64,000 nt of DNA from Catellatospora citrea (GTDB lineage Bacteria; Actinomycetota; Actinomycetes; Mycobacteriales; Micromonosporaceae), in NCBI RefSeq assembly GCF_003610235.1, contig NZ_RAPR01000001.1:682001-746000 (forward strand), read 5' to 3'. The notes under the pieces were generated by a model. The model was not told where the DNA came from. It did not search any database and worked only from the letters and a program-made list of their open reading frames with translations. Below, piece by piece: positions 43,418 to 52,391 of this stretch. Both the position numbers and the translations under genes were made by a program. The stretch's first letter is position 1. Each line of letters opens with the position of its first letter.

Positions 43418-43843
43418 GCGCGCACCTCCTTGACCAGCGGTGGGACTACCTCGGCCCGTCGTCGAAACGCTTCGACTAACCGGTTCGACGAACGATAGGT
43501 CGCGTGTTACGACGCCGTCAACTGTTGATGTTGAAAAGAAGTCCGGACGGTGCCGCCGGCGCACCGCCCCGTCGGTCGCTTTCAGCGGTTGACGTCGATG
43601 CCCCTCCACCGCCGAAACCCCACTACGCAGGAAAAGCCCCATGCAGGTATGACCGCAGCCGGCGGCCGATTGTCCGGGTTGTGGCCCGGATCACGCCGAT
43701 CCGGACGGGTCGGTTCGGGGCAACGGGCGAGAACCGGCCCTTTCCGAGACGTTTAGCGCCATCCTGGCCGGATTTGCCCTAGCGTGGACAGAATCCGGTG
43801 ATACAGCTCCCGGGTCGTGACCTTCGACAGTCCGAGGAAACAC
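43418..43843. other. 426-nt divergent intergenic region
   Basis: No gene is supported here; the short reading frames are shadows of GC-rich DNA. It holds the LacI operator (43461-43476), a TCAACTGTTGA palindrome (43518-43528) and presumably the promoter of the SHOCT gene. TTGCCC plus TAGCGT-like bases near 43773-43790 might belong to that promoter, but the pattern is weak. Confidence 0.4.
43461..43476 (-). promoter_or_regulatory. LacI-type palindrome before the regulator gene
   Basis: GTCGAAACGCTTCGAC is an interrupted palindrome with 6-bp perfect arms. It is 43 nt upstream of the GTG at 43417, where an autorepressor would bind. Its AAACGCTT core differs by one base from the AAGCGCTT site at 3059-3070. 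Confidence 0.55.
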
Positions 43844-44251
43844 ATGATGACCTTGGCTCAGTCCTCGTTCGGCAACGGCGACTTCCTGCTCTGGATGTTC
43901 GAGTTCTTCCTGTTCGTGATCTGGTTCTGGCTGCTGTTCATGGTCTTCTCGGACCTCTTCCGCGATCGCGAGACCTCCGGTTGGGCGAAGACCCTGTGGA
44001 TCATCCTGGTCATCGTCCTGCCCTACCTGGGCGTCTTCATCTATCTCATCGCGCGGGGCCGCGGGATGGCCGAGCGCGGCCTGAAGCAGCAGCAGGCCAT
44101 GAAGCAGCAGATGGACGCGCAGATCCGTTCGGCCGTCGGCACCAGCCTGTCGCCCACCGACCAGATCGCGCAGGCCAAGTCCCTGCTCGACACCGGAACG
44201 ATCACCCAGGCCGAGTTCGACGTGCTCAAGGCCAAAGCGCTGGCATCCTGA
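43844..44251 (+). CDS. SHOCT-domain membrane protein
   Basis: A 135-aa protein with two N-terminal spans (a PLDc_N-like pair: FFLFVIWFWLLFMVFSDLF and WIILVIVLPYLGVFIYLIA). A Gln- and Lys-rich helix (GLKQQQAMKQQM) follows, then a C-terminal SHOCT motif (IAQAKSLLDTGTITQAEFDVLKAKAL). SHOCT regions are thought to mediate oligomerisation; the protein may be an envelope-stress factor. Twin ATGs at 43844 and 43847 follow GAGGAA; the first is used. It is a monocistronic gene followed by the GH92 promoter region. Confidence 0.8.
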   Translation: MMTLAQSSFGNGDFLLWMFEFFLFVIWFWLLFMVFSDLFRDRETSGWAKTLWIILVIVLPYLGVFIYLIARGRGMAERGLKQQQAMKQQMDAQIRSAVGTSLSPTDQIAQAKSLLDTGTITQAEFDVLKAKALAS

Positions 44252-44287
44252 CCGGCGAGCAGCCGGCGCCGGACGCCGTCGAGGGCA

Positions 44288-44342
44288 TTGACATATTTAA
44301 GTAAAGAGGCTTGTCTGTCAGGTGCACGTTGACAACGTTGTC
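44288..44342 (+). promoter_or_regulatory. GH92 promoter and LacI-type operator
   Basis: TTGACA (44288-44293), a 17-nt spacer and TTGTCT (44311-44316) are a moderate promoter. Downstream, GACAACGTTGTC (44331-44342) is a perfect 12-bp palindrome of the LacI type, placed after the expected start point, 24 nt before the GH92 ATG. A repressor there would block transcription. Confidence 0.55.
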
Positions 44343-44365
44343 TCCGTCCCCTGAGGAGAACGGAC

Positions 44366-47300
44366 ATGTCTCGACCCTCGCCGTCCCGCTGGCGCGCCCG
44401 GCTCGCGCTGCTCGCGACCGCCTCCCTCGTCAGCGTCACCGCCGCCGCCGCGCTCAGCGCCCCGGCGCACGCCGCCGACCTCAACCTCACCCCGCACGTC
44501 AACCCGTTCATCGGCACCGACGACAGCAACTCCCCCAACCCGGTGCCCGGCGGCGCCGGCGGCAGCACCGTGCCCGGCCCGGTGCTGCCGTTCGGCATGG
44601 TCCAGTTCAGCCCCGACACCCCCACGGCGTCCCCGTCCGGCTACCGCTACGCCGACACCCAGATCCAGGAGTTCAGCCTCACCCACTTCAACGGGGCCGG
44701 CTGCGCCAACAACGAGGACATCGGCATCCTGCCGATCACCGGCGCCCTGGGCTCCTCCCCGGGCACCGCGTGGACCAACTACCAGGCGACCCAGGTCAAG
44801 GGCAGCGAGGTCGCGCAGGCCGGCTACTACAAGGCGGTGCTGTCGACGTACGGCAACACCGCCGCGGAGCTGACCGCGACCACCCGCACCGCCATGATGA
44901 GACTGGCCTACCCCGCCACCACCAGCGCCCGAGTCCTGGTCAACACCAGCCGCAGCGCCACCGGCAACCGCACCGGCGCGATCTCCATCAGCGGCGCGAA
45001 CGTCACCGGCCAGGTCACCGCCGGCGGATTCTGCGGTTCGTCGAAGACGTACCAGATCTACTTCGCGATGGTGTTCGACCGCAGCCCGACCGGCGTCGGC
45101 ACCTGGAACGGCGCGACGATCAGCGCCGGGTCCACCGGCACCAGCGGCGTCAACACCGGCGGCTACCTCACCTTCGACACCAGCGCCAACAGCGTCGTGC
45201 AGGTCAAGACCGCGATCTCGTTCGTGAGCATCGCCAACGCCCAGGCCAACCTGAGCGCCGAGAACCCGGGCTGGGACTTCACCGGTGTGCGCAACGCCGC
45301 CGACACCGCCTGGAACACCATCCTGAACCGGGTGCAGGCCACCGGCGGCAGCGCCACCGACCTGCAGAAGTTCTACACCGCCCTCTACCACGTGCTGCAG
45401 AACCCCAACATCGCCAGCGACGTCGACGGCCAGTACCGCGGCTTCGACAACGCCGTGCACACCGCCGCCCACCCGGTCTACCAGAACTACTCCGGCTGGG
45501 ACATCTACCGCTCCTGGGCCGCCCTGGTCGCGCTCATCGCGCCCGCCGAGGCCGGCGACATCGCCAAGTCCATGGTCCTCGACGGCCAGCAGGGCGGGCT
45601 GCTGCCCAAATGGTCGCAGCAGAACCAGGAGGACTTCATCATGAGCGGCGATCCCGGCCCGATCGTCGTCGCCAGCATGTACGCCTTCGGCGCCCGCTCG
45701 TTCGACACCGTGGCGGCGCTCGCCCTCATGCACGCCGGCTCCAACGGCGGCACCGCGCAGGGCAGCGCCATCCGCGGCCGCCAGGGCGAGTACGTCAGCC
45801 AGCATTTCATCGACGAGGACCCGTCCGACTCACTGGAATACTCCGCCTCCGACTTCGCCGTCGCCCAGTTCGCGCAGGCGCTCGGGGACACCGCGAAGTA
45901 CAGCACCTACATCGGCCGCGCCCAGTGGTGGGCCAACGTGTACAGCCCCGAGTCCCAGTACATCCACCGGCGCAACGCCGACGGCAGCTGGACCTGGCCG
46001 CTGACGCCGGCGAGCAGCTCCGGCTACACCGAGGGCAACGCCTCGCAGTACACCTGGATGGTCACCTACAACTTCGCGAGCCTCATCGCGCTCATGGGCG
46101 GACCGCAGACCGCCGCGCAGCGCCTCGACCACCACTTCACGCAGCTCAACGGCGGCCTCACCCAGCCGTACTTCTACATCGGCAACGAGCCCGAGCACGG
46201 TGTGCCGTGGGCCTACCACTACGCGCGCAAGCCGGCCGGGGCCAGCGCCGCGGTGCGGCGGGTGATGAACGAGTCGTTCACCACCGGCGCGGGCGGCCTG
46301 CCCGGCAACGACGACCTCGGCGCGACGTCGGCCTGGTACGTCTGGGCGGCGCTGGGCATGTACCCGCCCACCCCGGGCGCGGACGTGCTGGCCCTGCACG
46401 GGCCGCTGTTCCCGTCGATCCTCCTCCAGCGCGCCGCGGGCAACATCCAGATCAACGCCACCGGCGCGGGTCCGACCAGCCAGTACGTGCAGTCGTTCGC
46501 CCGCAACGGCACCGCGACCACCCGCAACTACCTGCGCTACCCGGACCTGGCCGCGGGCGCGACGCTGTCGTTCACGATGGGGTCCAGCCCGAGCACCTGG
46601 GGCACCGGCGCGGCGGACGTGCCGCCGTCGTTAAACGACGGCTGGTCCCCGCCCGCCGCAGCCCCCGAGCTGGGCGCGAACCTCACCGCGGGCAAGGCCG
46701 CGACCGGGTCCGCCGCGTGCGGCGCGGCCGAAGGCCCGGACAAGGCCGTCGACGGGTCGCTGATGAACAACAGCAAGTTCTGCACCAGCGCCGCGACCAG
46801 GTTCCTGCAGGTCGACCTCGGCTCGACGCAGAACGTCACCTCGTTCGTGGTCAAGCACGCCGCGCTCGGCGGCGAGCAGAGCGGCTGGAACACCGGCGCG
46901 TACAACATCCAGACCAGCACCGACGGCACCACCTGGACCACCAGGGTGACCGTCTCCGGCAACCGGACCAGCCGCACCTACCATCCGATCGCCGCCGCGG
47001 GCGCGCGCTACCTGCGGCTCAACATCACCACCCCGGCCAACGACGGCAACACCGCGGCCCGGATCTACGAGTTCGAGGCGTACGGCGGCAGCACCGGCCC
47101 GGTCAACGTCGCGCTCGGCAAGACCGCCACCGCCGACTCGTCCTGCAACGCCAACGAAGCCGCGGCCAAGGCCGTCAACGGCACCTGGACCGCCGGCACC
47201 ACCGACAAGTGGTGCTCGCTCGGCGCCACCAAGTGGTGGCAGGTCGACCTGGGCGCGAGTTACCCGGTCAGCTCGATCACCGTCCGCCACGCCGGAGCCG

Positions 47301-47521
47301 GCGGGGAGAACACCGCGTGGAACACGCGCGACTTCACCCTGCAGGTGTCAGCCGACGGCACCACCTGGACCACCGTGGCGACCGTCACCGGCAACACCGC
47401 GAGCACGACCACCCATCCCCTCAGCGCGGCCACCGGCCGCTACGTGCGGCTGAACATCTCCGCGCCGACGTCGACCACCGACAGCGCCGCCCGGATCTAT
47501 GAAGTCGAGGTGTACTCCTGA
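44366..47521 (+). CDS. Secreted GH92 alpha-mannosidase with two F5/8C modules
   Basis: A 1051-aa exported enzyme. The signal peptide ends APAHA-A. The family 92 core begins HVNPFIGTDDSN and PFGMVQFSPDT, with the catalytic region YIGNEPEHGVPWAYHY (E608, general acid candidate) and the family signature NDDLGATSAWYVW. The core is followed by two F5/8C discoidin modules (about 765-915 and 918-1051). GH92 enzymes are calcium-dependent inverting exo-alpha-mannosidases acting on N-glycans or yeast mannan. ATG 44366 follows GAGGAGA. A LacI-type palindrome upstream suggests sugar induction. The modules resemble those in the 31561 gene. Confidence 0.93.
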   Translation: MSRPSPSRWRARLALLATASLVSVTAAAALSAPAHAADLNLTPHVNPFIGTDDSNSPNPVPGGAGGSTVPGPVLPFGMVQFSPDTPTASPSGYRYADTQIQEFSLTHFNGAGCANNEDIGILPITGALGSSPGTAWTNYQATQVKGSEVAQAGYYKAVLSTYGNTAAELTATTRTAMMRLAYPATTSARVLVNTSRSATGNRTGAISISGANVTGQVTAGGFCGSSKTYQIYFAMVFDRSPTGVGTWNGATISAGSTGTSGVNTGGYLTFDTSANSVVQVKTAISFVSIANAQANLSAENPGWDFTGVRNAADTAWNTILNRVQATGGSATDLQKFYTALYHVLQNPNIASDVDGQYRGFDNAVHTAAHPVYQNYSGWDIYRSWAALVALIAPAEAGDIAKSMVLDGQQGGLLPKWSQQNQEDFIMSGDPGPIVVASMYAFGARSFDTVAALALMHAGSNGGTAQGSAIRGRQGEYVSQHFIDEDPSDSLEYSASDFAVAQFAQALGDTAKYSTYIGRAQWWANVYSPESQYIHRRNADGSWTWPLTPASSSGYTEGNASQYTWMVTYNFASLIALMGGPQTAAQRLDHHFTQLNGGLTQPYFYIGNEPEHGVPWAYHYARKPAGASAAVRRVMNESFTTGAGGLPGNDDLGATSAWYVWAALGMYPPTPGADVLALHGPLFPSILLQRAAGNIQINATGAGPTSQYVQSFARNGTATTRNYLRYPDLAAGATLSFTMGSSPSTWGTGAADVPPSLNDGWSPPAAAPELGANLTAGKAATGSAACGAAEGPDKAVDGSLMNNSKFCTSAATRFLQVDLGSTQNVTSFVVKHAALGGEQSGWNTGAYNIQTSTDGTTWTTRVTVSGNRTSRTYHPIAAAGARYLRLNITTPANDGNTAARIYEFEAYGGSTGPVNVALGKTATADSSCNANEAAAKAVNGTWTAGTTDKWCSLGATKWWQVDLGASYPVSSITVRHAGAGGENTAWNTRDFTLQVSADGTTWTTVATVTGNTASTTTHPLSAATGRYVRLNISAPTSTTDSAARIYEVEVYS

Positions 47522-47532
47522 CCGGACGTGAT

Positions 47533-47565
47533 CGTGGGGCGGGGGTCGTCGACCCCCGCCCCACG
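47533..47565 (+). terminator. 15-bp perfect stem terminator after GH92
   Basis: CGTGGGGCGGGGGTC (47533-47547) pairs with GACCCCCGCCCCACG (47551-47565) around a 3-nt loop, 11 nt after the GH92 stop. Confidence 0.7.
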
Positions 47566-47712
47566 ACGCTTGAACGGGCCTGGTCGACACGGCCGGAGCA
47601 GGCGCGAAGCCCCGAACGGGAGATGCTTGTCTATCAGTTAGGAATGTTGCAAGATTATTAACTTCGAACAAGCTCGATACGGCGATGCCGAGGAAGCGGG
47701 CCTGGAGGTCGC

Positions 47713-48576
47713 GTGCTGCTCGTCTACTCCGGCCGCCACAAGGCGGCGTCCAGCTGGTCGCGTGCCATCCTGCGGGAGGCCGCAGCCCTGCTCGGCCTGA
47801 ACATGGTCACCGTCATCGCGCCGGAGCAGTGGGCGTCCTACGGCTCGCTGGCCGAACTCGTCCGGCAGGAGCGGGTCGACCTCCTGTCGCTCACCAACAT
47901 CGAGCAGCGGCACTACGAGACCCTGCCGCCGCGGCGCACCGTCAACGTCATCCGCGACCCGCGCGACATCGTGGTCTCGGGATACTTCAGCCACCGCAAC
48001 ACCCACGGCGTACACGCGCTGGGGGTGACCTGGCACGAGCTCATCGACCACCGCAGACGCCTGCTGGAGCTGGACGTCCCGGACGGCCTGCTGGAGGAGA
48101 TCGAGTTCAGCGGCTACTTCCTCGACCACATGAGCACCTGGGACTACCACCAGCCGGAGGTGCTGGAGCTGCGGATGGAGGACCAGATCAGCGACCAGGT
48201 CGCCGTGTGGACGCGGATCTTCGAGCACTACGGGCTGCTGGTCCCGCGCCGGGCGGTCGGCGGGTGGGTCCGCACCGCCGCGGTGCGGTGCCGCCTGGCC
48301 GCGCTGCGGGCCGAGCCCGACGCCAGGCTGCGCCGCACGCTGCCCGCGTTCACCCTGGGCCGGCTGCCGCGGTCTTATCCGCGGCTCGCGGTGAACCACT
48401 ACACGTTCACCCGGCTGTCCGACTCCGACCGCAGGCCCGGTGAGGTGGACGAGATGAACCACTACCGCAACGGCGTGCCCGGCGACTGGCGCAACCACTT
48501 CACCGAGCGGCACCGCAAGGCCTTCCGGGCGCGATACGGCGACCTGGCGGAGCGGCTGGGCTACCCCGCCGACTAG
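47713..48576 (+). CDS. Sulfotransferase domain protein
   Basis: A 287-aa cytoplasmic protein. The PAPS 5'-phosphosulfate loop is degenerate but visible in SGRHKAASSWSRAIL. The 3'-phosphate motif is VIRDPRDIVVSGYFSH. The C-terminal RNGVPGDWRNHFTERH matches the sulfotransferase end motif (RxGxxGDWKNxFT). It should transfer sulfate from PAPS to an unknown hydroxyl or amine acceptor. GTG 47713 has GGAGG 4-8 nt upstream. It is convergent with the NmrA-like gene (stops adjacent) and has no obvious operon partner. Confidence 0.85.
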   Translation: MLLVYSGRHKAASSWSRAILREAAALLGLNMVTVIAPEQWASYGSLAELVRQERVDLLSLTNIEQRHYETLPPRRTVNVIRDPRDIVVSGYFSHRNTHGVHALGVTWHELIDHRRRLLELDVPDGLLEEIEFSGYFLDHMSTWDYHQPEVLELRMEDQISDQVAVWTRIFEHYGLLVPRRAVGGWVRTAAVRCRLAALRAEPDARLRRTLPAFTLGRLPRSYPRLAVNHYTFTRLSDSDRRPGEVDEMNHYRNGVPGDWRNHFTERHRKAFRARYGDLAERLGYPAD

Positions 48577-49323
48577 TCAGCGCTGAGCCGCCAGCCAGTC
48601 GTCGAACGTCGTCGAGGCGATCTCGGCATCGGCCGCGGGCAGCAGGGCGTCGCCGGACATGGTCAGGTCGAAGATGCCGCCGTGCCAGGTCGGCACGAGC
48701 CGGATGTCGCGGCCCTGCACGGCGAGCGTACGGCGCGCCATGTCGATCAGGTCCTGCGGCTCGGGTCCGGCGATGTCGCGGTGACGGCCCTGCGGGGGGC
48801 CGACGGCGACCCGGGCGAGGATGTCGGCGACGTCGGCAGGGGCGATCGGCTGCATCAGCAGCGGCGGCAGCTGCGCGACACCGTCCTTCTCGACCCACCC
48901 GGCGACCGTCACGGGGAAGTCGTGGAACTGCGTCGCGGGCACGATGGTGTACGGGATCGGCCCGGCCTCGACGGCGGCCTCCTGCGCGCGCTTGCCCGCG
49001 TGATGGGCGTTGCCGGGCACGTCGCGCACCCGGGCGATGGACAGCACGACGTGGTGGCCGACCCCGGCCCGCTGCTCGGCGGCGAGCAGGTTGGCGGTGG
49101 CAGTGGTGAAGAAGCCGACGGCCGCGGCGTCGGTCGCGGCGTTGACGCTGGTGGTGTCGACGACCGCGGCCACGCCGGTCAGGACCTCGTCGAGGCCGGT
49201 GCCCGCGACGACGTCCACGCCGTGCGTGCGACTGACGGGCACGACGTCGTGCCCGGCGCGCTGCAGAGCGGCGACGGTCAGGGAGCCGATCCGCCCGGTG
49301 GCCCCGACCACGGCTATTCGCAT
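48577..49323 (-). CDS. NmrA-like NAD(P)-binding protein (atypical SDR)
   Basis: A 248-aa protein with N-terminal Rossmann motif VGATGRIGS (NmrA/NAD(P)-H-binding type), an extended-SDR-like core (VVLSIARVRDVPGN, AHHAGKRAQE) and a C-terminal substrate domain ending FDDWLAAQR. The Tyr-x3-Lys pair of classical SDRs is not intact, so it may be a redox sensor or an atypical reductase. ATG 49323 has GAGGAG about 9-14 nt upstream; the earlier start at 49368 is less likely. It lies next to the nitrile hydratase operon but faces the same way with a 50-nt gap. Confidence 0.8.
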   Translation of the reverse strand: MRIAVVGATGRIGSLTVAALQRAGHDVVPVSRTHGVDVVAGTGLDEVLTGVAAVVDTTSVNAATDAAAVGFFTTATANLLAAEQRAGVGHHVVLSIARVRDVPGNAHHAGKRAQEAAVEAGPIPYTIVPATQFHDFPVTVAGWVEKDGVAQLPPLLMQPIAPADVADILARVAVGPPQGRHRDIAGPEPQDLIDMARRTLAVQGRDIRLVPTWHGGIFDLTMSGDALLPAADAEIASTTFDDWLAAQR

Positions 49324-49378
49324 ACTCGCCGCTCCTCGCTTGGTGATGACGGGCAGCCCCGTCGTCATGCCCGCGGCA

Positions 49379-49732
49379 TCAGTGGTGGTGCCCGCCGTCG
49401 CGGTGGTCGTGGTCGGGCGGGAGCCGGGTCAGCGCGTGGGCACGGGTGGCGACCTCGTCGTGGGAGACCGTGCCCTGCTCGTCCAGCACGTCCTCGAGCG
49501 CGCCGAGCCAGTGGTCGTAGTAGCCCCAGGGCAGGCCCTGATCGGCGGCGTTCTCCCACGCGCCGATGCGGGCGATGAGTGCGGCCTGGAACCGGGGCCA
49601 GGTGAAGGCGCCCGCTTCGTACAGCGTGACGGCCATGCCGAAGGCACGGCTCTGCCACGGCTCGGCGAACAGCAGTTCCCCGTTGGCGCGGGGCGGGGCG
49701 ACGACCCCGTCGAAGTCGAGCGGGGCCGTCAT
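49379..49732 (-). CDS. Nitrile hydratase accessory/activator protein with His-rich tail
   Basis: A 117-aa protein of the nitrile hydratase activator class (P14K/NhlE-like), also related in fold to the N-terminal half of the beta subunit ([18 protein letters not shown] and [33 protein letters not shown]). The last ten residues [10 protein letters not shown] are extremely His- and Asp-rich, a plausible cobalt-binding tail for metal loading of the alpha subunit. ATG 49732 overlaps the alpha stop by 4 nt (ATGA). In known systems this protein exchanges with the apo-alpha subunit to insert cobalt and drive Cys oxidation. Confidence 0.87.
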   Translation of the reverse strand: MTAPLDFDGVVAPPRANGELLFAEPWQSRAFGMAVTLYEAGAFTWPRFQAALIARIGAWENAADQGLPWGYYDHWLGALEDVLDEQGTVSHDEVATRAHALTRLPPDHDHRDGGHHH

Positions 49733-50319
49733 GGCGCGGCCACCTTCGCCACGCCGACCATGGCGTCGCGGGTGATGAGCGGGACGAGTTCCGCCTCGCT
49801 CAGATGCTCGGTGCCGGCGGGCCGCTCGGGCAGGACGAGCCAGCGGACCTCGCTGGTGGAGTCGCGAACGGTGATCTGGACGTCGTCGCCGAGTTCGAGG
49901 CCCATCTCGGCGAGGACGGTGCGGGGTTCCCGGACCATGCGGGCGCGGTAGGCGGGGTCCTTGTACCAGCTCGGCGGCAGACCCAGCACGGGCCACGGGT
50001 AGCACGAGCACAAAGTGCAGACCACGACGTTGTGGGTGGTGGGGGTGTTCTCGACGACGACGATGTGTTCGCCCTGGGCGCCGCCGAAGCCGAGTTCCTT
50101 GATGGCGGCGGTGCCCTCCGCCAGGAGCCGACCGCGGTAGTCGGGGTCGGTCCAGGCCCTGGCGACGACCTTGGCGCCGTTGAGCGGGCCGACGTTGGTC
50201 TCGTAGTTGGCGATGAAGGCGTCCACCATCCTCGGGTCGACCAGCCCCCGTTCGACGAGGAGCTGTTCGAGCGCCGCGGTGCGCAGGGCTGCGGACGGGG
50301 CTCCGCCGGGGGTCGTCAT
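49729..50319 (-). CDS. nthA: Nitrile hydratase alpha subunit, cobalt type
   Basis: A 196-aa subunit that holds the active-site metal. The claw motif CTLCSC (C101-C106) has Thr at the second position, which marks cobalt enzymes; iron enzymes have CSLCSC. The two outer cysteines are oxidised to sulfinic and sulfenic acids in known enzymes. It hydrates nitriles to amides together with the beta subunit. It overlaps both neighbours by 4 nt (ATGA), giving the beta-alpha-activator order typical of cobalt types. No amidase gene is in this window, so the amide is perhaps degraded elsewhere. Confidence 0.94.
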   Translation of the reverse strand: MTTPGGAPSAALRTAALEQLLVERGLVDPRMVDAFIANYETNVGPLNGAKVVARAWTDPDYRGRLLAEGTAAIKELGFGGAQGEHIVVVENTPTTHNVVVCTLCSCYPWPVLGLPPSWYKDPAYRARMVREPRTVLAEMGLELGDDVQITVRDSTSEVRWLVLPERPAGTEHLSEAELVPLITRDAMVGVAKVAAP

Positions 50320-50987
50320 GAGCCGGCCTCCAGGTAGTCCTCGAACAGTTCCGCGGTGACGGCGAAGGAGTCGGCGTCCTCGCCCCAGAGCTCGTGCGAG
50401 TCGAACCGCACGGAGTAGACGTACTGCGGGTGCTCGCCCTGGAAGTGGGCATGGGTGTCGGGGAACACGGCGGCGGGCTGGACGACCTCGACGACGCCGG
50501 TGTGTCCCCGGGCGTACCGGGGCAGGCGGGTGTGGCCGGGCGGGGAGATGTTCCTGGTGCGGACCCGCTGGCCGACCGCGAAGGCCGGTGCGGCCTCGAT
50601 CGTGCGCAACGAGCCTGGTCCGGCCGGCCAGGCGGGCGCCGGCGCGTCGGGGCGGGCGGGTTCGGGGGGAGCCTCGACGGGTCGGTCGCGCAGGTCGCGC
50701 GCCCGGGCGTCGATCTCGCCAGGGGCGAGCACGCCACCCTCGACGAGCATCAGTTCGGCGGCGTTGAGCCAGCGGCCGAAGTAGCCCTGGTCGAGGTAGG
50801 CGGCTCGGTCCAGGCGTTCCACGGCGTGCCGGAACGCGTCCAGGTTCCGTCCGGCCAGCCGGCCGGCCAGGATCGCCAGCGCGGTGGCCCGGCCCTGCCA
50901 GGGCTCGGCGAAGACCGGTTCATCGGCCCTCGGCGGATGCACGGGACCCCATCCCGGGGTGCCCCCCATGTCGGCGATGCCATCCAT
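50316..50987 (-). CDS. nthB: Nitrile hydratase beta subunit
   Basis: A 223-aa beta subunit. The N-terminus [16 protein letters not shown] is the family hallmark, and the C-terminal half has the SH3-like barrel ([21 protein letters not shown] and HTGVVEVV) with the terminal LWGEDADS loop. ATG 50987 has GGGGAG 7 nt upstream; a second ATG at 50983 is in another frame. It is the first gene of the operon. The upstream 223 nt (50988-51211) include an AT-rich stretch with TAAAAT that may be the -10. Confidence 0.93.
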   Translation of the reverse strand: MDGIADMGGTPGWGPVHPPRADEPVFAEPWQGRATALAILAGRLAGRNLDAFRHAVERLDRAAYLDQGYFGRWLNAAELMLVEGGVLAPGEIDARARDLRDRPVEAPPEPARPDAPAPAWPAGPGSLRTIEAAPAFAVGQRVRTRNISPPGHTRLPRYARGHTGVVEVVQPAAVFPDTHAHFQGEHPQYVYSVRFDSHELWGEDADSFAVTAELFEDYLEAGS

Positions 50988-51211
50988 GACGCGACTCCCC
51001 GAATGGCTGATTAACGGATCAGAGACTCAAACCGTATTTTATCGGAGTTTTCACCGCCTCGGCCGCGGACCGACGACCGATTCCCGGTCAACTGGCGATG
51101 AGGGTACTGTTCAGGCAGATCACCTGATCCGTTTCACGCCCATGGCGTTTCTGGCACTCACTTGCAGACCGTGCTGGTCGAACCGCTCGTCGAGCTTGTG
51201 AAGGAGCCACC

Positions 51212-51412
51212 GTGCCCGACAATTCCGCCCCGATCGCCAAAGCAGGGGTCACGACAGTCGACAAGGCGAGGATCCTGGCCGCACTGCGGGAGAAGGGTCA
51301 GGACGGCCGGGCTGACTTCGTCGATCGGCAGCTACCCGAGATCATCGACGTCGCGTCCAACGCCGGCCTGCTGCGGACGCTCGGACTCGACGTCGCCGAC
51401 TTCACCTCCTGA
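51212..51412 (+). CDS. Small conserved-looking hypothetical protein (66 aa)
   Basis: A 66-aa polypeptide with a GTG start that follows AAGGAG by about 6 nt, a good ribosome site. It is helical and charged (DKARILAALREKGQDGRADFVDRQLP then EIIDVASNAGLLRTLG); no Cys or membrane segment. The 3' half overlaps the C-terminal coding part of the opposite-strand gene (51332-52330) by 81 nt. No family is recognised. Codon pattern supports coding. Confidence 0.5.
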   Translation: MPDNSAPIAKAGVTTVDKARILAALREKGQDGRADFVDRQLPEIIDVASNAGLLRTLGLDVADFTS

Positions 51413-52330
51413 GCGGAGGCCGGCCGGGGCCGGCTGCCAGAACAGGGCGGCCAGACCGGGCAGCATCGCGCTCGGCACCGCCAGGAACACCACGTACTGC
51501 ATCGGCCACGCCAGGAACATCGTCAGCGGCAGCCCTCCGGGGAGCACCGGGCCGGGGAAATGGTCGTACGCCCAGTGCCAGTGCACGGCGTTGGGCACCT
51601 CGAACGCCACCGACACGACGGCCGCCGCGAGCGCGATGGCGGCGAAGGGCACCCAGTACAGGCGTGCCGCGGCCGTCACCAGCGCGTTGCTGAGCAGGGC
51701 CACCCCGGTGAACGCCAGCACGGCGTAGCCGAATGGAGGGGCGGCCGGGGTCGGGCCCGTGACGTCGAACGTGAAGCCGCGCTGGCCGTACCACCGGATG
51801 GACAGCAGGGCGAAGACGGCGAGGGCGGCCGCACCGACCGGCCAGAGCCGCACCGACCCGCGCACGGTCCGGCGGCGCGCGACGGCGTCGAGCACGGCCT
51901 TGGCCGCCAGGTAGCTCTCCACGATGAACAGCCAGTACAGCGCGAAGCCCGGCACGAGCACCAGCGCGTAGAACCAGGTCGTCCACCACGGGTAGTACCA
52001 GAGCCGACCCAGCCACTGCGCGGCGATCTCCAGCACGAGCCCGGCGACGACGCCGGCGGCGAGTAGCCGCAGCAGCATCAGCGGGTCCCTCACGACGACG
52101 TCCCACAGGGACGTGCTGCCGAAGGCCTGGCAGATCCCTTCGCCGGCGACGATGGCCCCGAACGCGAACAGCGCCGAGCTGAGCCCGAGCACGACCACGG
52201 GCCCGGGCGGGAGTCCGAACAAGCGCTCCTGCGGTGGTGCGAACAGCCACGCCGGGGCCACCACCTGCAGGCCGGACAGCGCCATCAGCACCGAGCCGAT
52301 GCCGATCTTCCAGGCCGCCGCCGGTCGCAC
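51332..52330 (-). CDS. Polytopic membrane protein of unknown function
   Basis: A 332-aa membrane protein with about eight to nine spans (LMALSGLQVVAPAWLF, VVVLGLSSALFAFGAIV, FYALVLVPGFALYWLFIV and others) and few charged residues, apart from a polar tail of about 28 residues (LRSGGEVGDVES...). That tail is encoded antisense to the 66-aa gene. No transporter motif is recognised. It has no operon partner; the nearest upstream gene is the serpin at 52392, in the same direction with a 61-nt gap. Confidence 0.75.
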   Translation of the reverse strand: MRPAAAWKIGIGSVLMALSGLQVVAPAWLFAPPQERLFGLPPGPVVVLGLSSALFAFGAIVAGEGICQAFGSTSLWDVVVRDPLMLLRLLAAGVVAGLVLEIAAQWLGRLWYYPWWTTWFYALVLVPGFALYWLFIVESYLAAKAVLDAVARRRTVRGSVRLWPVGAAALAVFALLSIRWYGQRGFTFDVTGPTPAAPPFGYAVLAFTGVALLSNALVTAAARLYWVPFAAIALAAAVVSVAFEVPNAVHWHWAYDHFPGPVLPGGLPLTMFLAWPMQYVVFLAVPSAMLPGLAALFWQPAPAGLRSGGEVGDVESERPQQAGVGRDVDDLG

Positions 52331-52391
52331 CGTTCCATTATCGCGGTGCCGCCGCGCGCCCGGGCGGCGTCACCGCAGGTCAGGGCCGCGT

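Noticed and set aside
44311..47502. 1063-codon frame in register +1 over GH92
   Set aside because: Arg/His-rich shadow; the overlapping frame has complete GH92 signatures.
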